Shown here: one piece after another, positions 1 to 10,060 of the stretch
Layout: every line of letters starts with the position of its first letter
How positions within the stretch are numbered: the stretch's first letter is position 1
Origin: Escarpia spicata
Taxonomy: Eukaryota > Annelida > Polychaeta > Sabellida > Siboglinidae
Assembly: GCA_963995525.1 (NCBI GenBank)
Contig: OZ023213.1
Location: 44,531,597-44,595,596 of the forward strand
DNA: 64,000 bases
Direction of reading: 5' to 3'
Notes under the pieces: generated by a model
Told to the model about the DNA's origin: nothing
Seen by the model: the letters and a program-made list of their open reading frames with translations, nothing else
The model's database searches: none
Position numbers and translations under genes: made by a program

Positions 1-1108
1 TGTGGGAAATTAATGGTTTTTAAAAAGGGGGCAGATCGATGTTTTACTTTTGTGTCTGACATGTATGGAGTATGGACTAAGTGCTTATAATTTTTACAAA
101 TTTGTCATGGATTTGTTTACCCCTTGAATTGTTTTGTAAATTGGGAAGGGAGCAGCAACTGCAGAATATGACACTTCTGCTGGGCATAGACTTAAATTGC
201 AACTTGCAATTGGGCAGCTTAATAGGGATGGTCATGTAAGTTTGTAATACCAAAATATGTTGTGGGAGGATCGTCTAGTCGTCACCAAATATTGTTGGGA
301 AATAAATTGTCACAGTGACACTAATTGCCATTCGGGATCACACAAATCACATGTCCTATACCATATATTAGCGGTGGAACCAGTGCTAAATTAATAATGG
401 TTTTGGAGTTGGCAAACTTGTGAGATTACCCCTAAAGCATCAACACTAATCTCAGAGATAGTATATAACTGACGTGTATTGTTAAATAAACCCGTCTGAC
501 TGGCAGAGTTGCATCTCAGGTTACAAGTGAAGTGTCTCAGGATATGTCGCATTCACAGGTCGTCCCAGAATGGTTTGTTCTGGGGAGCTAGAATAGACCA
601 TGTAGCTCTAATGGAGAAGCACACACTTACTTTTCATTATTCTGTGTTGTCAGACAACACAACATCTCATATGTTGTTACTGGGATGACTAACAACTGCA
701 GAGGCAGATCCCCAATGATATATCATAATAATACAATGACTTCTTTAGCGTCTATATCCTCGGAAATTCCAAACTAATTGGCGCAACAAAACCAACCAGT
801 TAAGCGTTCTCGTAATCGAGTACAAAGCAAGAGTTGTCAACAGATGGATGGAATTGCCAAGTAACTAATGAGGATAACATACAGTAATAAAAAGAAAGAT
901 TTTATGATGACAGTGAAATGAAACTACATGTCCTGCTTACCTAATGCTGACAGGGAGTGAGACAGAGTAAGTTCCACAAAGTTGGTGCGGAAGCTGAGAA
1001 GGCTTGAGTTTCAGTGTCTGTCTTAACTATGGGAACAAAAACTAGACTAGAACCAGGAGACCGAAGCTGTTTTGGTTTTCTTGCTTGGGTGAACATTTAC
1101 TATAGGTG
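1..1108. other. Intergenic, nothing recognised
   Basis: AT-rich single-copy-looking DNA. All six frames are broken by frequent stops and I see no motif of a known protein, no tandem array and no transposon terminus. It could be intron or 3' untranslated sequence of a gene outside the window, but nothing here shows that. Confidence 0.5.
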
Positions 1109-1110
1109 TA

Positions 1111-2034
1111 CCGTAGTCCCTCCCTTCAGCGGACCCTCCGACGAGGGGACACCTGATATGTCAGGACAGTTTGTCAATGTACGGACTGCTTTGCCACGTT
1201 AATGTCCATCAGATGAGGCGACACCTCGTGGACATGGACAGTATTGGTTATGTCCCTGCTAAGGCGGACAGTATTGATTAATTCGACGATTTTTTGCTGA
1301 TTTTCTTTAGAAAATGGCGGACAAACACTGAAAGTTGAAACAGCACGGTGTAGCAATGAAAACACCAAAGTCCAAGTTACAGGTGTACCCATAAGGATGA
1401 TCTTGTCTTCCTCACTGTACTCTTTGTGTTCCACTACCTAGAATCCCTTTGATGCTGCTCAGTAAACTGCAGGCAGACTGAATGTGGAGCAAGGTATTGT
1501 TTATTTTGCCCTGGCATCAATCATGTTCCCTGATGTCATCATGGCTTGGGGCAGCCTTTGTGCCTCCAGCCCCAGCCAAAGGCTTCATCTTGGTTTTGCC
1601 TTTTGCAGTGTGTAAATTGCAATTAAGGTTCACAAATAGGATGTATACAAGATTCAGATCAATTGTTTTCAACAATAACCCTACTCTGTGGTGAAATAAT
1701 ATGAATGTATCATAAAAATATGCTCCGCTATGCCAAACGCGGTAAAGCAGGTTACCTGCAGGTTAATAATCATATTATCAATAATTATGACTTTGATCCA
1801 GGTCAAGACCAACTGTTTATTTTAGTACAACACAGTAATATAGTGATCATAAATATGCATAGGTTTAATTACTATCAAATAATACGTAGATGTATTTCTA
1901 CCATGTCCCTAGTGCCGGTTATACTGAAGTCTGAACTCCCGCACCAAAATGCGTGTCCCTCTGATGAGCGGACACCTGCAATGGACATTTAAGCCTGGAT
2001 ACAGATGTGTGTCCGCTGAAGGCAGGGACTACTG
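1111..2034. mobile_element. TA-flanked non-autonomous DNA transposon (Tc1/mariner-like MITE)
   Basis: The left end begins CCGTAGTCCCTCCCTTCAGC. The reverse complement of the right end begins CAGTAGTCCCTGCCTTCAGC, and both continue GGAC, so the terminal inverted repeats are about 24 bp with two mismatches. A TA dinucleotide sits immediately outside each end (1109-1110 and 2035-2036), as expected for a Tc1/mariner-type target duplication. Inside both ends a short theme (GATGAG..GACACCT) recurs. No transposase frame is visible in the 924 bp, so the element would depend on an enzyme encoded elsewhere. Superfamily is inferred from the TA duplication and the CAGT-like terminus only. Confidence 0.6.
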
Positions 2035-2156
2035 TACAGGTTGTGTAGATGATATCTACCTACACTGATAGAAACCTTCCCAAGATCTACCAATTATTGT
2101 GTACAGGGGTATGTGTGCATGTGTGCGTGCTTGTGTGTCACAAGACACAATGTGTG

Positions 2157-2172
2157 TTTGTGTGCGTGTGTG

Positions 2173-2244
<72 letters not shown>

Positions 2245-2252
2245 TGTGTGTG
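2157..2252 (+). repeat. Compound microsatellite (TG)n/(TGCG)n
   Basis: A short TG run changes into about 16 TGCG tetranucleotides and back to TG. The Cys-Val/Arg-Ala open frames across it are artefacts of the repeat. Confidence 0.9.
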
Positions 2253-2285
2253 TGCATTATGCATGGTGTTGTGAGCATCAATGCA

Positions 2286-2371
2286 TCAGCATGTGTCTAC
2301 CTGGTGTGTGTCAGCATGTGTCTATCTGGTATGTGTCAGCATGTGTCTACCTGGTATGTGTCAGCATGTGC
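2286..2371 (+). repeat. 25-bp minisatellite, about 3.4 copies
   Basis: The unit CAGCATGTGTCTACCTGGTA plus TGTGT repeats head to tail with one or two substitutions per copy. It lies between two TG-rich microsatellites and may have arisen from them. Confidence 0.85.
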
Positions 2372-2422
2372 TGGACATTTTGCATTTTTATTATGGGAAG
2401 AACAGTTGGCTTATAATTTAAA

Positions 2423-2426
<4 letters not shown>

Positions 2427-2517
<91 letters not shown>
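2427..2517 (+). repeat. (TG)n microsatellite
   Basis: About 45 uninterrupted TG dinucleotides. Confidence 0.95.
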
Positions 2518-2519
<2 letters not shown>

Positions 2520-2842
2520 AGCATGTGTATGCATGTATGCATGTTAACACTGGTCACATAATGATCCCACGGACCACTGATCAGGTAACAATGTATAATT
2601 GTGGCCAATAGTCACCATGCAGCATTAACAATACAATCAATTCTATTGCAGTGGTCATCTTTGTCACTATTGCCAGCTACATTATTTATCAGACTGGCAC
2701 TTGAAGTGACCAATATGTTGATTGCAGGTATTATGTGACAGTCTCAGTACTCAGGGATGACTGGTTCTACCTCAGTAACAACACTGCCTGGTGACAGGGC
2801 CACACCCATTAATTACAGGTGACAAATGATGCCAAATACACC

Positions 2843-3229
2843 TCCCACATGGCAGAGTGCTATCTCAAGTATCTGTAGGCTAGTAAGAAGGTGTAGGTCC
2901 CATATGGCAGAGTGCTATCTCAAGTATCTGTAGGCTAGTAAGAAGGTGTAGGTCCCATATGGCAGAGTGCTATCTCAAGTATCTGTAGGCTAGTAAGAAG
3001 GTGTAGGTCCCATATGGCAGAGTGCTATCTCAAGTATCTGTAGGCTAGTAAGAAGGTGTAGGTCCCATATGGCAGAGTGCTATCTCAAGTATCTGTAGGC
3101 TAGTAAGAAGGTGTAGGTCCCATATGGCAGAGTGCTATCTCAAGTATCTGTAGGCTAGTAAGAAGGTGTAGGTCCCATATGGCAGAGTGCTATCTCAAGT
3201 ATCTGTAGGCTAGTAAGAAGGTGTAGGTC
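2843..3229 (+). repeat. 55-bp minisatellite, 7 copies
   Basis: Seven head-to-tail copies of a 55-bp unit containing ATGGCAGAGTGCTATCTCAA and GTAGGCTAGTAAGAAGGTGT. Copies 2-6 are identical or nearly so; the first has ACATGG in place of ATATGG and the last decays after GTGTAGGTCT. The near identity implies recent amplification. Confidence 0.95.
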
Positions 3230-3367
3230 TTAATCTCTGGACAAGATTACATATATACACAGAATACAGAGGAAAGACTCATTGTCATACAAACATGCTC
3301 ATTGTGTATACATGCACTCGCACACGTGCTCACAATGCACACTAGTGCACACACACAGTTATACATT

Positions 3368-3683
3368 GGGGTGTGGTAGAACAGAGGTTAGAACTCTGAA
3401 CTCTCAATCGAGAGATTCCGGGTTCAAATCCTCTTGCTGTCATTTCAAACCTTGGACATGTTTGTTCATGGCACATGGCTCCAGTTCACATGGCTCCAGT
3501 TCACATGGCTCCAGTTCACATGGCTCCAGTTCACACAGCTGTATGAATGAGTACCTGGCTACATACAGTAGTGGATATATATGTGTATAAACAGTGTGTG
3601 CAATAATTGAAGCATGGTTGAATGCTTCCCAGTGAAATTGAGTGTTCTGCCAGGGGGTGAAGTGTAAAGTACTCTGATCAGTC
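3368..3683 (+). mobile_element. tRNA-related SINE, copy A (host of two internal expansions)
   Basis: The 5' part is tRNA-like: GTGGTAGAACAGAGGTTAGA resembles a pol III A box region, and GGGTTCAAATCC at about 3419-3430 is a near-perfect B box. It is followed by the family's body, recognisable from the other copies in the window by the blocks CAGCTGTATGAATGAGTACC, TGGCTACA, AATTGAAGCATGGTTGAATG and GAATGCTTCCCA. The body carries a 15-bp tandem expansion (3472-3531). The 3' region runs into the 90-copy 30-bp array, after which the family tail GAACTTACTTTTT resumes (6381 onward). SINEs of this type are transcribed by RNA polymerase III and moved by a partner LINE; the partner is not identified here. 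Confidence 0.75.
3472..3531 (+). repeat. 15-bp tandem expansion inside SINE copy A, 4 copies
   Basis: CACATGGCTCCAGTT occurs four times in perfect register. The other SINE copies have a single related segment here (…TTGCTCCAGTTCACTCAGCTG), so the expansion is specific to this copy. Confidence 0.9.
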
Positions 3684-6383
3684 CCGAGGACTGGACACCG
3701 TGCTATATAAGAACCGAGGACTGGACACCGTGCTATATAAGAACCGAGGACTGGACACCGTGCTATACAAGAACCGAGGACTGGACACCGTGCTATATAA
3801 GAACCGAGGACTGGACACCGTGCTATATAAGAACCGAGGACTGGACACCGTGCTATATAAGAACCGAGGACTGGACACCGTGCTATACAAGAACCGAGGA
3901 CTGGACACCGTGCTATATAAGAACCGAGGACTGGACACCGTGCTATATAAGAACCGAGGTCTGGACACCGTGCTATATAAGAACCGAGGACTGGACACCG
4001 TGCTATATAAGAACCGAGGACTGGACACCGTGCTATATAAGAACCGAGGACTGGACACCGTGCTATATAAGAACCGAGGACTGGACACCGTGCTATATAA
4101 GAACCGAGGACTGGACACCGTGCTATACAAGAACCGAGGACTGGACACCGTGCTATATAAGAACCGAGGACTGGACACCGTGCTATATAAGAACCGAGGA
4201 CTGGACACCGTGCTATAGAAGAACCGAGGACTGGACACCGTGCTATACAAGAACCGAGGACTGGACACCGTGCTATATAAGAACCGAGGACTGGACACCG
4301 TGCTATATAAGAACCGAGGTCTGGACACCGTGCTATATAAGAACCGAGGACTGGACACCGTGCTATATAAGAACCGAGGACTGGACACCGTGCTATATAA
4401 GAACCGAGGACTGGACACCGTGCTATATAAGAACCGAGGACTGGACACCGTGCTATACAAGAACCGAGGACTGGACACCGTGCTATATAAGAACCGAGGA
4501 CTGGACACCGTGCTATACAAGAACCGAGGACTGGACACCGTGCTATATAAGAACCGAGGACTGGACACCGTGCTATACAAGAACCGAGGACTGGACACCG
4601 TGCTATACAAGAACCGAGGACTGGACACCGTGCTATATAAGAACGGAGGACTGGACACCGTGCTATACAAGAACCGAGGACTGGACACCGTGCTATATAA
4701 GAACCGAGGACTGGACACCGTGCTATACAAGAACCGAGGACTGGACACCGTGCTATATAAGAACCGAGGACTGGACACCGTGCTATATAAGAACCGAGGA
4801 CTGGACACCGTGCTATATAAGAACCGAGGACTGGACACCGTGCTATATAAGAACCGAGGACTGGACACCGTGCTATATAAGAACCGAGGACTGGACACCG
4901 TGCTATATAAGAACCGAGGACTGGACACCGTGCTATATAAGAACCGAGGACTGGACACCGTGCTATATAAGAACCGAGGACTGGACACCGTGCTATATAA
5001 GAACCGAGGACTGGACACCGTGCTATATAAGAACCGAGGTCTGGACACCGTGCTATATAAGAACCGAGGACTGGACACCGTGCTATATAAGAACCGAGGA
5101 CTGGACACCGTGCTATATAAGAACCGAGGACTGGACACCGTGCTATATAAGAACCGAGGTCTGGACACCGTGCTATATAAGAACCGAGGTCTGGACACCG
5201 TGCTATATAAGAACCGAGGTCTGGACACCGTGCTATATAAGAACCGAGGACTGGACACCGTGCTATACAAGAACCGAGGACTGGACACCGTGCTATATAA
5301 GAACCGAGGACTGGACACCGTGCTATACAAGAACCGAGGACTGGACACCGTGCTATATAAGAACCGAGGACTGGACACCGTGCTATATAAGAACCGAGGA
5401 CTGGACACCGTGCTATATAAGAACCGAGGACTGGACACCGTGCTATACAAGAACCGAGGACTGGACACCGTGCTATACAAGAACCGAGGACTGGACACCG
5501 TGCTATATAAGAACCGAGGACTGGACACCGTGCTATATAAGAACCGAGGACTGGACACCGTGCTATATAAGAACCGAGGACTGGACACCGTGCTATATAA
5601 GAACCGAGGACTGGACACCGTGCTATACAAGAACCGAGGACTGGACACCGTGCTATACAAGAACCGAGGACTGGACACCGTGCTATATAAGAACCGAGGA
5701 CTGGACACCGTGCTATATAAGAACCGAGGACTGGACACCGTGCTATACAAGAACCGAGGACTGGACACCGTGCTATATAAGAACCGAGGACTGGACACCG
5801 TGCTATATAAGAACCGAGGACTGGACACCGTGCTATACAAGAACCGAGGACTGGACACCGTGCTATACAAGAACCGAGGACTGGACACCGTGCTATACAA
5901 GAACCGAGGACTGGACACCGTGCTATATAAGAACCGAGGACTGGACACCGTGCTATATAAGAACCGAGGACTGGACACCGTGCTATACAAGAACCGAGGA
6001 CTGGACACCGTGCTATACAAGAACCGAGGACTGGACACCGTGCTATACAAGAACCGAGGACTGGACACCGTGCTATACAAGAACCGAGGACTGGACACCG
6101 TGCTATATAAGAACCGAGGACTGGACACCGTGCTATATAAGAACCGAGGACTGGACACCGTGCTATATAAGAACCGAGGACTGGACACCGTGCTATATAA
6201 GAACCGAGGACTGGACACCGTGCTATACAAGAACCGAGGACTGGACACCGTGCTATATAAGAACCGAGGACTGGACACCGTGCTATACAAGAACCGAGGA
6301 CTGGACACCGTGCTATATAAGAACCGAGGACTGGACACCGTGCTATATAAGAACCGAGGACTGGACACCGTGCTATATAAGAA
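3684..6383 (+). repeat. 30-bp satellite, exactly 90 tandem units, derived from the SINE 3' region
   Basis: The unit reads CCGAGGACTGGACACCGTGC then TATATAAGAA. It repeats without any insertion or deletion for 2700 bp. Variation is almost confined to two sites: TATA(T/C)AA, with C in about 26 units by my count, and GAGG(A/T), with T in six units. Single odd units include TATAGAA near 4214-4220 and GAACGGAGG near 4641-4649. A block from about 4741 to 5220 is free of the C variant. The preceding bases CTGATCAGTC and the following CTTACTTTTT belong to the SINE, and minus-strand SINE copy C (22056-22328) has the same module once. The open frames of about 750 and 900 codons on the two strands follow from a 30-bp period without stops and are not coding. 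Confidence 0.95.
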
Positions 6384-6654
6384 CTTACTTTTTACATGCT
6401 TTCAAGCAAATAAGTCTTCCTATACAGTAATTTTTTTTACCACAATCTATTGTGTCAATTCATTCTTATCTACACACATTCCTTAGATGCCTGATAGCTT
6501 GCAACTGCAAACACATCAATGCCGTCTGTGTAGTGGACACAAGGTAGACAGCTCTACCCTGTGTATTGGTAGTTAGACATTTAGTATTGACACTTGAGAC
6601 CTTTTCAAAAAGTAGAGAACTGTGAGATCTATTAATTGATTACTTGATCTACCT
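6384..6654. other. SINE copy A tail, then unassigned sequence
   Basis: The first ~25 bases match the tail of SINE copy C (GAACTTACTTTTxxTTACA.ATGCTTT). The rest is AT-rich with no coding signal. Confidence 0.5.
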
Positions 6655-6955
6655 GTCCAAATGATCCCCTATCTACCATTGTCCAAATGATCCCCTATCT
6701 ACCATTCAATTTGGTTCAATGATCTACTTAAATCCCAATGATCCCCTATCTACCATTCAATTTGGTTCGATGATCTACCGGTACTTAAATCCCAATAATC
6801 CCCTATCTACCATTCAATTTGGTTCGATGATCCACTTAAATCCCAATGATCCCCTATCTACCATTCAATTTGGTTCGATGATCTACTTAAATCCCAATGA
6901 TCCCCTATCTACCATTCAATTTGGTTCGATGATCTACTTAAATCCCAATGATTCC
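6655..6955 (+). repeat. 51-bp minisatellite, about 5 copies
   Basis: Unit contains GATCCCCTATCTACCATTCA, then ATTTGGTTCGATGATCTACT and TAAATCCCAAT. Spacing is 51 bp except for one copy with a 6-bp insertion (CCGGTA, near 6778-6784) giving 57. The leading copies are shorter (GTCCAAATGATCCCCTATCT). A diverged version of the same motif resumes at 9885. Confidence 0.9.
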
Positions 6956-7711
6956 CTGATGGGTGATTCCACGGAAAGTGAGCCTGAGAGGTGACATGCT
7001 ATAATTGCACTAGGATAAAACAATCTTGACCCATTTACTACGTCTACATCTCCTTGTTATGAAACAAGTTAACAAATATTATTTTGATAATTTTTATGGG
7101 AAATAATGGCCATTTTGTATACAGGTGTGTATTTTGTTATGTAATTTATTATAATATCCATCTTCAAGTTTGAAATATAAGTGTGTCACACACGTAACGC
7201 TACGTTACATTTGCAAATCTAATACCTACTTATATCATGACACAATATATATTTTTAAAACTTTTAATAACTATAACTTAATTGCTAATGTGTTACAATG
7301 GTGCAACACCATATCAGGTCAATTATAGTTGACAGTACTTGACACCCATGGGGAAATATACACTTAATTCCCCCTTTTTAATGTCTGATTTGCTTGGATT
7401 CATCCTAAAATAAGTCACTTGTGCAATCGTCAAGCTACAACACAAGTTACATAGTGCTTACACACTAGTCACTAGCGAGCGACAAGCCAGCAGCAATGCC
7501 ATAACTTGCGTAGGTGACATGTTTACGATTCTGAGATGGATTCATGGGTTCAAGCAAAATGTTAGAAGCAGGAAAACTGGGGATTTATGTCAAAAGTCAG
7601 CGTGTGTATTTTACATGGTGATATAGAAATTCTATCAAAATTTTGCAAAAATCAGGCTGCGTATTATACATGAGGGTGTATTATACACAGAAATTTATGG
7701 TATTCTCCTAC
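6956..7711. other. Unassigned sequence with a possible DNA-transposon terminus at its right end
   Basis: Mostly AT-rich and non-coding. The last ~110 bp contain two spaced copies of a GCGTRTWTTWTACATG-like motif and end GTGTATTATACACAGAAATT TATGGTA (two blocks), resembling termini of TA-targeting pogo/Tigger-type elements. No matching opposite terminus was found, so this is a tentative fragment. Confidence 0.35.
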
Positions 7712-8205
7712 GAATTTCTGTCTCTGAGGAGCCATCCCCACATACCGCTCTGCCCAGCTATACAAAACTGTCTCTTTGTTTTAGTTTCTTCCCCTCCAGA
7801 TGTATTTCCAGCTCTTTGCTTTGTTGCCCCACCCACACACCCGTCTTCACCAGATTCACTTTCAGTCTGTGTTTGCTGAAGATATCCTTCCACTCTATCA
7901 TGTAAATCCACTTCCCCGTCCGCAACCACTGCTAGTAGTTTCTGGAGAATATCTTTCGTATTGGTCTTTCTACTTATCAGTTCCATCACTGCGATAAACA
8001 GTAGTGGGCTCAGGGCCCTCCCCTGTCTCAAGCCAATGTTCACTTTGAATTATTCTGAGATTCCAGGTCGACACACCACTCTGCCCTTCATTTCTTCATA
8101 TGTTCCTTCCAACATCCTGACCTCTGCCTCTGGGACCCCAATCCATCTCAGTGTCGCCTTTGCCATCTTTCTTGGTACCGTGTCATAAGCTTTCTCCAGG
8201 TCTAT

Positions 8206-8655
8206 AAGGGGTCAGGACACTGTTGGACTTCCTGCTTGGTTACAAACGAAAAAGTGCAATTTATTTTTGAGAAATGATTTTTTACAAAATTCACCTGCTC
8301 TGACATAAGTGCATTTGAGTAGTCAGATTTCCCGGTGTGATTGTAGAAGCTGTTGACAGTAAAATGGTGTATTGGTAGCTGATTTTACTAAGCGGAAGGG
8401 TATTTGGCAGCAATTTGGCTAGTTGACCCTTTAGCCGGATTACTGCCTGCATCCATTCGTAAATATTGACGGGTGTCATACATACAGGCATTTTACGAGA
8501 GCTAGAAAAATAGATTTTGACTAAACTCGACCAGCATGTCAATGAGATGATAGTAACAGCAGGTGAGAAGTTTAAGAAACTTTGTAGGTCACGTTTTCTT
8601 ATAATCACACAAAACATTAACATGGTCGCCAATGGGAATGAGCCCATAAAACCCA
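8206..8655. mobile_element. About 450-bp insertion interrupting the RTE reverse transcriptase
   Basis: The conserved stretch VGF-IDLEKAYD of the LINE is split here. Both junctions carry ATAA (TCTATAAGGGG at the left, GCCCATAAAACCC at the right), which may be a 4-bp target duplication. The ends are weakly inverted: GGGGTCA against GGGCTCA on the reverse complement. Interior sequence shows no recognised coding domain. It may be an unclassified MITE or simply inserted host DNA. Confidence 0.45.
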
Positions 8656-9256
8656 CAGCCCTATTCTCCTGTCCCTCCAACTTCTTTTCGGTCAGCTGCC
8701 TCAATGCAAACATTCCATCAGCTGTACCTCTTCGGAAGCCATGTTGTTCTTCTCCGATTTCTCCTTCCACTATTGTTCTTATCCTTCCATCCAGGATTCT
8801 CTCCAACATCTTCAGCATGTGGCTCAGCAATGTGATGCCTGTGTATTTCCCTGGGTCATGCACATCTCCCTTTCTTTTCCACATCGGAACTATTAGCCCT
8901 GTTCTCCACTCCTCTGGGATCTTTCCTTCTCTCATGCAGGTATTTAAGTAATTCAACAATCTTCTTGTCCACCAGATTCCAAAGCGTTCAGCCACCCTCA
9001 ACTCCACTTGGCAGACCTAGTTCTTCGCTATCTTGAAATACTCTTCCCAGACCTGTAGCACATCTTTCCTGTCCGTAACTAGCTTTCCATTCTTGTCCTT
9101 AATCACTGTTCCAGTTTTTACATCTTTGCTGTCCTCATCCTTCTCTCGAGCCATCTTACAAATCATCTTCTTTCCACTGTCCTCATCTAGCTTTCTGTAT
9201 AGCTCCTCTTCCATGTCTCTCTTTGCTTTATCCACAGCTCTCCTAAGTCCTGGCTG

Positions 9257-9386
9257 CCTTCTTTGTCTGTCCACACAGCTGCTGTATGGCAATGCCTAGT
9301 TGTCCTCCATTCCCCTTGATCCCTTCTTTGTCTGTCCACACAGCTGCTGTATAGCAATGCCTAGTTGTCCTCCATTCCCCTTGATC
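9257..9386 (+). repeat. 65-bp tandem duplication within the RTE LINE
   Basis: Two copies of a 65-bp segment (beginning CCTTCTTTGTCTGTCCACAC) lie at 9257-9321 and 9322-9386 and differ at very few positions (CTGTATGGC against CTGTATAGC). Because 65 is not a multiple of three, the duplication shifts frame and breaks the linker between endonuclease and reverse transcriptase. Confidence 0.9.
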
Positions 9387-9884
9387 CCTTCTATTTCTTT
9401 CCATACCTCTCTCCTTTCTCCAATTGCTTTCGCTACTTCTTCAGTCCACCATGTTTGTTTTTTTATTTTCAAGGAAGTTCCTCCCTTACCAGATGTTCTG
9501 CCACATAGCTCCTCTGCTGATCCAATGAAAGCATCCTTAAAGTGCTTCCACTCTTCCTCCACAGTTCCTATTGCTGGCTGCAGTTTCTCGTACTCTGATG
9601 TCACTCTGTCTCTATATGCTCTGGCTGTGTCCCCGTGACATTTCCACCACTTAATGGTCTTTCGCCCAACGCTTTTAGTCTCCCTCCTCTTCTGCATACG
9701 CACAATGAAAACGAGGGGCTTGTGTTGCATAGTCACGTGTTCACCAGGGATGACCTTACAGTCCTTCACTCACCACATTTGCTGTTTTCTCACTATCGCT
9801 GTATCAGCAGGTCCAGCTGTCTTTGGTGGCCAGTCTTTTTAAGATACTTTGTGGTTTTCCCTCTTTTGGAAAAATGACCATGAT

Positions 9885-10060
9885 CTACTTAAAGTTAAAT
9901 TCCAATGATTGCCTGATTAATTTATCCAAATGATTCCACGATCTACTTTTGTAAATGATTCCTTGAATGATCTACTGATGTAAATGATTCCTTGAATGAC
10001 CTACCTGACTTAACAAAATGATTCCCTGATCTAATTATCCAAAAGAATCACTGGTTTACC
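9885..10060 (+). repeat. Diverged continuation of the 6.7-kb minisatellite
   Basis: GATCTACTTAAA…ATTCCAATGATTGCCTGAT and several ATCCAAATGATTCC/GATCTACT blocks match the array at 6655-6955 but are much more diverged. This suggests the LINE-containing segment split an older array. Confidence 0.65.

Larger units (their letters stand above)
7712..9880 (-). pseudogene. RTE-type non-LTR retrotransposon, broken endonuclease/reverse transcriptase
   Basis: Read on the minus strand, about 9860-9690 encodes the end of an AP-endonuclease domain (DCKVIPGEHVTMQHKPLVF, cf. the conserved QH-P near the end of RTE endonucleases; a histidine is expected there). The reading continues through a linker (about 9640-9020) into the reverse transcriptase: REGKIPEEWRTGLIVPMWKR, GDVHDPGKYTGITLLSHMLK and EEQHGFRRGTADGMFALRQL (8740-8990), then IDLEKAYDTVP (8170-8205), then NIGLRQGRALSPLLFIAVME (7980-8043). 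It is dead in several ways: a 450-bp insertion at 8206-8655 between VGF and IDLEKAYD; a 65-bp tandem duplication causing a frameshift near 9293; an in-frame stop before FKVNIGLRQG; and loss of the catalytic YADDL box, where KLL runs directly into AVVADGE near 7931. Family placement rests on motif recognition only. Confidence 0.8.

Noticed and set aside
3684..6383. CRISPR-like array
   Set aside because: Units are contiguous 30-bp repeats without spacers, in animal DNA.
3678..6486. Open frames of about 900 codons (minus) and 750 codons (plus) with perfect decapeptide repeats
   Set aside because: They are a consequence of a stop-free 30-bp unit; both strands are open at once, and the unit is the SINE 3' region. 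No non-repetitive coding context exists on either side.
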